Source of the DNA: Oscillospiraceae bacterium
GTDB taxonomy: Bacteria; Bacillota; Clostridia; Oscillospirales; Ruminococcaceae
Direction of reading: 5' to 3'
Assembly (NCBI GenBank): GCA_020024475.1
Contig: JAHHTS010000068.1
Coordinates: 1 to 11,637, forward strand
Length of the DNA: 11,637 bases
The notes below the pieces were generated by a model. It saw only the letters and a list, made by a program, of their open reading frames with translations. It made no database searches and had not been told where the DNA came from. Position 1 is the first letter of the stretch; every line of letters begins with the position of its first letter. Positions 6,786 to 11,637 of this stretch are shown here, in pieces. The position numbers were made by a program, and so were the translations under genes.

Positions 6786-9362
6786 ATGACAGATAAGAAA
6801 AAATATGCAGAGTTTTTTTTAGATACGTTGGGACAGATAATGAATAAAGAAAATAAAGAGTACACAGAAGAAGAAAAAGAAAGAGCTGCTTATGCCTTAA
6901 ATCTTTGTACTGTATCGGTGTCACAGATTGTCAATTATAATGATATCAATATATTAGAACAAGAATATGAAACGGTTCTTAACAATTTGAATTTAGAAAA
7001 AATGCCAAAGGATGAGGCTCTTCTTAATATTATAAAGCAGATATTAGATACAGTTACTTTTTTCAGAATTTCAGAAGGTGACAGACAATTTATAGATAGA
7101 GAATACCAGCATAAATTGCAGAACGCTTTGTGGTCGGCTGTTCCACAATTTGGATTGTTAGTAGCAGGAGGAAAATGGAAAACTATGGCTGTATCTCTTG
7201 CTACACAGGTTGGTATTGGATATATGAATTATCGTAAGATTAAAGCGGAATCAGCTTTTGACAAAGAACGTGCCAGATGGAGATTGGATCGCTCAGCAAT
7301 TGAGCAACTGAATGGTTTAAGGAGAGAACTTTTTGATGCAGCATGGAGGTTAGCAGATGAATACCAATTCCCAGATGAATTCAGGCTTACGGAAACTCAG
7401 ATTGAACAATACAACCGAATTCTTATGGATAATGATCTTGTGAGGAAATATGAACGGCTTGATTCAATTAAAGACAAATTTAAGCAATATGCACCGTTTT
7501 GGTATCAATTTGGAAATACAGCAGCTAAGATTTCACAAACAAATAGTTTTATGGAAGTAACACGGAACAGATATAAAGATTATGCATGTAGACATTATGA
7601 GATGTTTTTTAAACTTAATGATAAAAATATGCTTCGAATAGATCAGATTGCAGCTGCATGTGCATTGGAGTATATTGATTTGTTGAACACTGAAAAGGAT
7701 GCAAAAAAAATAGATGAACTTCTTGAAATAGCAGTAGCAAATTCAGATGGAATGATGGATATAATACAGCTATGTGCTATGGCATATTTGAAAAAGGGAG
7801 ATATGAGAAATGCTTCTTTAGTTTTGCGTCGCTTAGTAAATGAAGATTATAATACAGTATTGAATGCCCAGATTTTAAGTAATATATATGTTAGCGATTA
7901 TATATATAAAAGGGATATGGATGTTGCATATTCGGACTATGAACTATTAGCAACTAGAGTGGTGCCAGAATATCTTTACCCATTTCCGTATGATGGAATT
8001 TATGATATTGCTAAAATGGAAAGCACTTTTTATGAAAAACAACAACAGCTATTGGAAATTAGATATCATATTGCTTTGAATGAATTTATCGAGAAGTATA
8101 CGATAAAGTATAATCGTCTTTTTCAGACACCGGATAAATCTAAGTCTTATCCTGATACATATTTTTTAGATAATGCTACGATGCGTCAGCGGCGAATTAA
8201 TGAATTGCAGGATATGCTTGTAAATAGTCGAAAAAAACAACGATTTTATATGAGTTTAAGTGATGATATGGTAATTGATACATTTTTTGATATTTTGAAT
8301 GAAATATATGAAGCTATGGAAAAATCTTCACTTATTATCGATAGCGAATCATTGGAGTTAACTCTTACTAGAAGTATTACACTAAAGAAAGAATATATGC
8401 AAAGCATTTCTAACCTGACAAATTTGAGTGATGTGGAAGAAGAAGAAGTGTGTAAACGTTTATTAAAAGTTACATTTAGAGATTTTGTACATGATTTCTT
8501 TAAGGAATTTGATAAACAGATTATGTATTCTGTCAAAAAGTGTAATGATATGGGAGAACTCGCAAAAATGGAAACAAGGTTAAGAGATTTTTGCATTGCG
8601 CAGGGGCTTTCCAATCCTACAAAAAAATATGAGCGTAAATACAGAGAAAAGGTAGAGGGAAAAGATAATAAAAAAAATTCTTGTAGAAAAATTTTTTCAC
8701 AACGACTTCTAGGGCTGGAATATGAAGCGCAAGAAAAAGCCAATACATTAAAGAAATGCTTGATTAATATATCAGAAGAATATAAGGAAAATATGGTGAT
8801 GCCTAATGAAAAAACAATGTTCTTGATAGCTGGAAATAGTGATTTTGATAATTATTTTAATAGAAGAGTAAGGGATGATACCATTGCAAAAAAAGAAGGG
8901 AGTACAATTGCTGTGATTGATGATACTAGAAATGTTATGGATAATGATCTTCTTATAACAACTGAAGGTCTCATTACAACTAGTAATGGAAAGTTTTCTG
9001 GATTTATACCGTATGACAGTGTGCGATACAGAAAAGATAAAGATAGTTTGGAGGGGGAGGGATACGATAAAATCAGTAGCGAGAAAATTATTGATACTGA
9101 AAAGTTACCGCCTTTTATGCAAACAATTTTAAAAAATGCTACATCACCGCTAACAGTGATTACAGCTCCTATACCTACAATTGCGTTAAAAAAATTTTTA
9201 TCAAAGACACTTGTTAAATATAATAGTAAAGGTGTAAAAATGAGTGAATTGTATGATATGATTAAACGATTTATGTTAGAAATAGATAAAATGCAACCAC
9301 AAGCTGAACCATGTCATATTGATGCAGCAGATAAGTACTCTTTTTTGGATACTGGATTGTAA
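6786..9362 (+). CDS. Large uncharacterised protein: hydrophobic segment, TPR-like helices, PH-like C-terminus
   Basis: This 858-residue protein of unknown function starts at an ATG 8 bases after AAGGAG, which overlaps the EEP stop, so the two are one operon. Residues 1-110 are acidic and helical. Residues 115-149 (LWSAVPQFGLLVAGG, AVSLATQVGIGYMNY) are hydrophobic and glycine-rich and could form a membrane hairpin. Residues 155-300 are helical and charged. About 280-370 has TPR-like pairs (AMAYLKKGDMRNASLVLRRL). The middle is long alpha-helical with coiled-coil character. About residues 720-765 (DLLITTEGLITTSNGKFSGFIPYDSV) look like a bacterial PH-like module. No Walker motif, nuclease signature or signal peptide is visible. 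Being intact beside decayed genes suggests it works with the EEP enzyme, perhaps as a sensor or membrane-recruiting partner; this is inference. Confidence 0.75.
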   Translation: MTDKKKYAEFFLDTLGQIMNKENKEYTEEEKERAAYALNLCTVSVSQIVNYNDINILEQEYETVLNNLNLEKMPKDEALLNIIKQILDTVTFFRISEGDRQFIDREYQHKLQNALWSAVPQFGLLVAGGKWKTMAVSLATQVGIGYMNYRKIKAESAFDKERARWRLDRSAIEQLNGLRRELFDAAWRLADEYQFPDEFRLTETQIEQYNRILMDNDLVRKYERLDSIKDKFKQYAPFWYQFGNTAAKISQTNSFMEVTRNRYKDYACRHYEMFFKLNDKNMLRIDQIAAACALEYIDLLNTEKDAKKIDELLEIAVANSDGMMDIIQLCAMAYLKKGDMRNASLVLRRLVNEDYNTVLNAQILSNIYVSDYIYKRDMDVAYSDYELLATRVVPEYLYPFPYDGIYDIAKMESTFYEKQQQLLEIRYHIALNEFIEKYTIKYNRLFQTPDKSKSYPDTYFLDNATMRQRRINELQDMLVNSRKKQRFYMSLSDDMVIDTFFDILNEIYEAMEKSSLIIDSESLELTLTRSITLKKEYMQSISNLTNLSDVEEEEVCKRLLKVTFRDFVHDFFKEFDKQIMYSVKKCNDMGELAKMETRLRDFCIAQGLSNPTKKYERKYREKVEGKDNKKNSCRKIFSQRLLGLEYEAQEKANTLKKCLINISEEYKENMVMPNEKTMFLIAGNSDFDNYFNRRVRDDTIAKKEGSTIAVIDDTRNVMDNDLLITTEGLITTSNGKFSGFIPYDSVRYRKDKDSLEGEGYDKISSEKIIDTEKLPPFMQTILKNATSPLTVITAPIPTIALKKFLSKTLVKYNSKGVKMSELYDMIKRFMLEIDKMQPQAEPCHIDAADKYSFLDTGL

Positions 9363-9509
9363 GTATGTTTGATATGAAAAACGTATAATCGTTGTAAATA
9401 TGAGATTTTTGAAGGCGGTAATGTTTAATCTGGCATTAGTGAAAAAGATTTTTCTTATGAAACAGTGTTTGAAATTTGATGGCTGGAGTGCACAAATCTG
9501 ACAATATGA

Positions 9510-9640
9510 AGTAGACCATCTAGAAGAAATGTCACAAAAACTAGAGAAAGCAGAGCAGAAATTAGCAACTGTAGGTGACAACTTAAAAATGCAGAAGAAG
9601 AGGTGAAGAAACCATTTTCCAAAGAAGTAGATGAAAATGG
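9510..9640 (+). pseudogene. Coiled-coil remnant, possibly the tail of an ICE-type helicase/methylase
   Basis: EVDHLEEMSQKLEKAEQKLA reads in one frame and NAEEEVKKPFSKE in the next, joined by a shift near 9585. The pattern of a coiled coil followed by VKKPF-xKE resembles, from memory, the C-terminal end of the giant SNF2/DEAD helicase-methylase of Lachnospiraceae conjugative elements. The match is short and the call tentative. Upstream, 9363-9509 holds only short interrupted frames. Confidence 0.25.
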
Positions 9641-10054
9641 ATTTTTCAGAGGGCAGATTATTCTTACTTTAGTGAACAAATCGCTAGTAGATGATAAACA
9701 GGCAGGAGGATATTGTCAATCAAATATTGATGTATTCTTTGGTACTTATGAAACTGAAAAAGAACGAGATGTGACCAAACCAACAATAAAGAATCCTAGA
9801 GGGTAGATATTAATGAAAATCTATTGTCCGATAGCCTATATATCGCAAGTGCAAAAGGCATACATCCAGTAACTGGATTTGAGCGAGAATGCACATTGGT
9901 TAAATATGGTAAGAAATTTCATCCGGTTAAAAAGTATACAATTGACCTAGCAGATATGACCACATCAAATCGGGATAAATGGTTACCATCCACACGTAAA
10001 TGGTATCTGAAAATAGAAGGGTTATACCGTGATCTCATTGAAAAGAAGCGGTGA
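9603..10054 (+). pseudogene. Unrecognised gene in two frames
   Basis: The first frame runs to a TAG at 9804-9806 with GQIILTLVNKSLVDDKQAGG and VFFGTYETEKERD. The second opens at 9800 and reads VDINENLLSDSLYIASAKG, HPVTGFERECTLVKYGKKFH, DMTTSNRDKWLPSTRKWYLK and GLYRDLIEKKR to TGA at 10052-10054. One extra base near 9800 would join them (KNPRG-VDINEN), so they are probably one frameshifted gene. The lack of a start with a ribosome-binding site agrees with a 5' truncation. Its TGA overlaps the next frame's GTG (GTGA), the usual arrangement for coupled genes. I do not recognise the family. Confidence 0.4.
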
Positions 10055-11164
10055 AAAAGGATTTTCAGTTGAGTCAAGAGTATTGCATGATTCTAACTAT
10101 TCGAGATCCTGAACGTCGAGGAAAGGTTATAGCAGGAGTTCATTTCAACATAGACGAATTAATAAGAGGCTTGTCTGGAAGAAACTGTGCAGATCTCATA
10201 ATACGAAAAAGAAAAATGGAGGAAAATATCAAGAAATATAAACAGATTTTGAATATTGCTGAATATAGGGAAACCATTACATTATCTCGTTCATCTTTGA
10301 CACAAGATAGCTATAATCGTGAACGACTTCTAAAATTAGATCAACTCAAAGTTGAGAGAGCTTCGATAAGAAAAGAGATTAAGCGTCTTGATGAAAATAT
10401 AAAGAATAATAAAAAAGCAGTAGAATTAATCGATGACATGAAGTTGGTAATAAGATTAAATAATGGCGAAGAGATATGTGTTACACGAGATATTGTTGTG
10501 GGTGTTTCTGATAGTATAGATCTTCTTCAGGCAAAGAAAAAAATGCTTATACCAAGATTAGAAAAAAATCTTAAAGAGATAGAAAAAACTAGAACTCGAG
10601 ATAAGGGAAGAAGAACAACAATTAACTCTTTTCTCAACAGAATCATTAGCAGACATATTTGATCAAAAGATGAGTGATATTGATATCAGTTCAATTGACG
10701 TTAAAAAAGTAATCAATGATTTGGAAAAAAATAAAAAAATGTTGGAAGACCAAATTTCTCAATTAACCAATGGTGGAAACGATGTTACTCAATCAATGAT
10801 TAAAACTGTTCAAAAATATATGGAAGAACTGGGAGATTCCGAAGCAGAAAAGATGACTTGGAAATATTTGTTTACTAAAAATCTTAAGGAATTATCCGGA
10901 GCAGTGTTGCATAAAACAGTTTTTTCATTTCGTCTAGCATATATTATCGAAATTGAAAAGGTACTTGGTATTAAATTACCTATTTTAATGGATTCGCCCA
11001 AAGGAAAAGAAGTGGATGATATCAATATTGGAAAAATGATGAATATACTTCAGCGTGATTTCCCAGATAATCAGATAATTATTGCTTCTATTTACCATTA
11101 TGTACCAAACGAACATGTAATTAGATTGGAAGGGCAATTACTGAATCAAACAATCGTATTTTAA
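10051..11164 (+). pseudogene. C-terminal part of an SMC/Rad50-like ATPase, frameshifted
   Basis: The first frame (10051-10662) is rich in heptad-like coiled coil from about residue 50 (ENIKKYKQIL, ERASIRKEIKRLDENIKNNK). From about 10589 the other frame gives LELEIREEEQQLTLFSTESL and continues to 11164, so one base was lost or gained in the A-run at 10583-10588. The last 110 residues show the C-lobe of an ABC-type ATPase: LKELSGAVLHKTVFSFRLAY (signature helix, LSG), then LGIKLPILMDSPKGKEVD (Walker B with its Asp), then DNQIIIASIY. No N-terminal Walker A is present, so the first half is deleted. Such ATPases power many DNA-repair and phage-defence complexes. The residues before position 50 (SQEYCMILTIRDPERRGKV) may belong to another gene. 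The piece at 10670 alone should not be read as a full gene. Confidence 0.62.
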
Positions 11165-11582
11165 CAAGTATTTAAAGAAAAAATTCGATTAATAGCAACC
11201 AAAGATAGAAAATTAAACTTTGCCACTACGAAAATGTAGAATAGCTCAAGTTTTTCACTGATTCGAAATCCAAGATTTTAAGGAAAAATGTGAGTTTTCT
11301 CTTTTAATTGTACAGTAGGAGTTACATAAGGTTTCTGTTGAATAATCAAGCCTTGTGGAAGTAACTGTAGTTATTTGCAGAATTTATAAGGAATATTATG
11401 TAAGAAGTTAGTCATGAAAAAAATAAATAATTTTAGAAAAATTTTACAATTCCCCTATTTCAAAATTAAACAATGAAGTACGGTAAATGGAGAAAAATCA
11501 GTTAAAAATGGCTCGAAAAGGGGTATGAATTATTCACTAGCACCATAGGTTAAAAATTCAATTTTTACTTATATGGTTGAGA
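11165..11582. other. Gene-free, very A/T-rich stretch before the right repeat
   Basis: No reading frame of interest is visible on either strand. A weak A/T stem (AGGAAA 11281-11286 with TTTTCT 11295-11300) followed by CTTTTAATT could end transcription of the ATPase remnant. A TAACTGTAGTTA palindrome lies at 11362-11373. The stretch ends in a palindrome next to the right att-like repeat. Confidence 0.4.
11551..11567. repeat. 17-bp palindrome next to the right att-like repeat
   Basis: TAAAAATT (11551-11558), one C, then AATTTTTA (11560-11567) is a perfect palindrome around a single base, ending 15 bp before the repeat at 11583. It could be a recombination-protein site or simply A/T-rich chance. 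Confidence 0.4.
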
Positions 11583-11606
11583 CATGTGGAGTGCATAGTT
11601 CTACTG
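11583..11606 (+). repeat. Right copy of att-like direct repeat with rlmD-like codons
   Basis: This is a 22/24 match to 66-89, read in the same frame as HVECIVLL. It continues NKVYK to a TAA at 11622-11624, so it looks like an alternative or original end of rlmD. Upstream of the repeat the rlmD reading is lost at once (IWLR in place of FCETV). It is a candidate attR core. Confidence 0.55.
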
Positions 11607-11637
11607 AATAAAGTATATAAGTAAAAGTGAAGAAATA

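Larger units (their letters stand above)
66..11606. mobile_element. Candidate integrated island at the 3' end of rlmD, bounded by imperfect 24-bp direct repeats
   Basis: The HVECVVLL-coding stretch at 66-89 reappears in direct orientation at 11583-11606 with two mismatches, both at codon positions that leave the peptide HVEC(V/I)VLL. Such duplication of a gene end is what site-specific integration into a conserved 3' end leaves behind: one copy completes the gene and the other is an orphan. The interior contains recombinase, IS and broken accessory genes, consistent with an island. The mismatches mean it is not a fresh integration, or that the element brought its own variant gene end. No intact tyrosine or large serine integrase lies inside, so the unit may be a decayed remnant or one segment of a tandem array. 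Confidence 0.5.

Noticed and set aside
8246..8743. Minus-strand open frame of 165 residues
   Set aside because: It lies inside the 858-residue gene, is rich in Ser/Phe as expected for an antisense reading of A-rich DNA, and has no recognisable motif.
11360..11373. TAACTGTAGTTA palindrome as a regulator site
   Set aside because: Short, isolated and without a nearby gene; likely chance in A/T-rich DNA.
1..11637. CRISPR array, tRNA or rRNA genes
   Set aside because: No regularly spaced repeats and no cloverleaf or rRNA-like conserved stretches were seen.

Overview
The window looks like a piece of accessory DNA from a low-G+C Clostridia chromosome, most likely a Lachnospiraceae gut anaerobe. 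The base composition is strongly A/T-rich and Shine-Dalgarno sites are strong. From memory, the protein families (GIY-YIG nuclease with a Lachnospiraceae-type N-terminus, WYL regulator, small serine recombinase, ISL3 transposase) match that group. No database search was possible, so family names rest on motif recognition.

The two ends tell the main story. The first 101 bases encode the C-terminus of a 23S rRNA uracil methyltransferase (RlmD/RumA type), a known integration hotspot for conjugative elements. A 24-bp block of that gene end (66-89) recurs in direct orientation at 11583-11606 with 22 of 24 bases identical, and it is again followed by a short reading frame and a stop. The interior (about 11.5 kb) therefore looks like an island or a decayed element sitting at the 3' end of rlmD. 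No intact integrase is present.

Layout: (1) 102-489 holds a candidate structured RNA (nested stems, terminator-like 3' hairpin) and the leader of the first gene. (2) 490-3466 is a nuclease/toxin-like cluster: an intact GIY-YIG protein, a frameshifted and truncated TerB-like gene, and one large gene (PH-like N-domain, conserved middle domain, glycine-rich hydrophobic C-domain) broken by frameshifts and stop codons. (3) 3467-4700 is mobile debris: a dead small serine recombinase with its promoter and possible res-like repeats, then an ISL3 transposase fragment on the minus strand. (4) 4700-5160 has no convincing gene. (5) 5161-9362 is the best preserved unit: a WYL-type regulator that has lost its WYL core by an internal deletion, an endonuclease/exonuclease/phosphatase (EEP) family enzyme, and an 858-residue protein with a hydrophobic segment, TPR-like helices and a PH-like C-terminus. 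(6) 9363-11164 is broken material: unrecognised fragments and the C-terminal half of an SMC/Rad50-like ATPase. (7) 11165-11582 is gene-free up to the right repeat.

The EEP plus 858-residue pair stays open over about 3.6 kb while nearly everything around it is decaying. Together with the WYL gene it is the most plausible undescribed system here, possibly a regulated anti-phage or stress module. That function is inference from architecture and context only.
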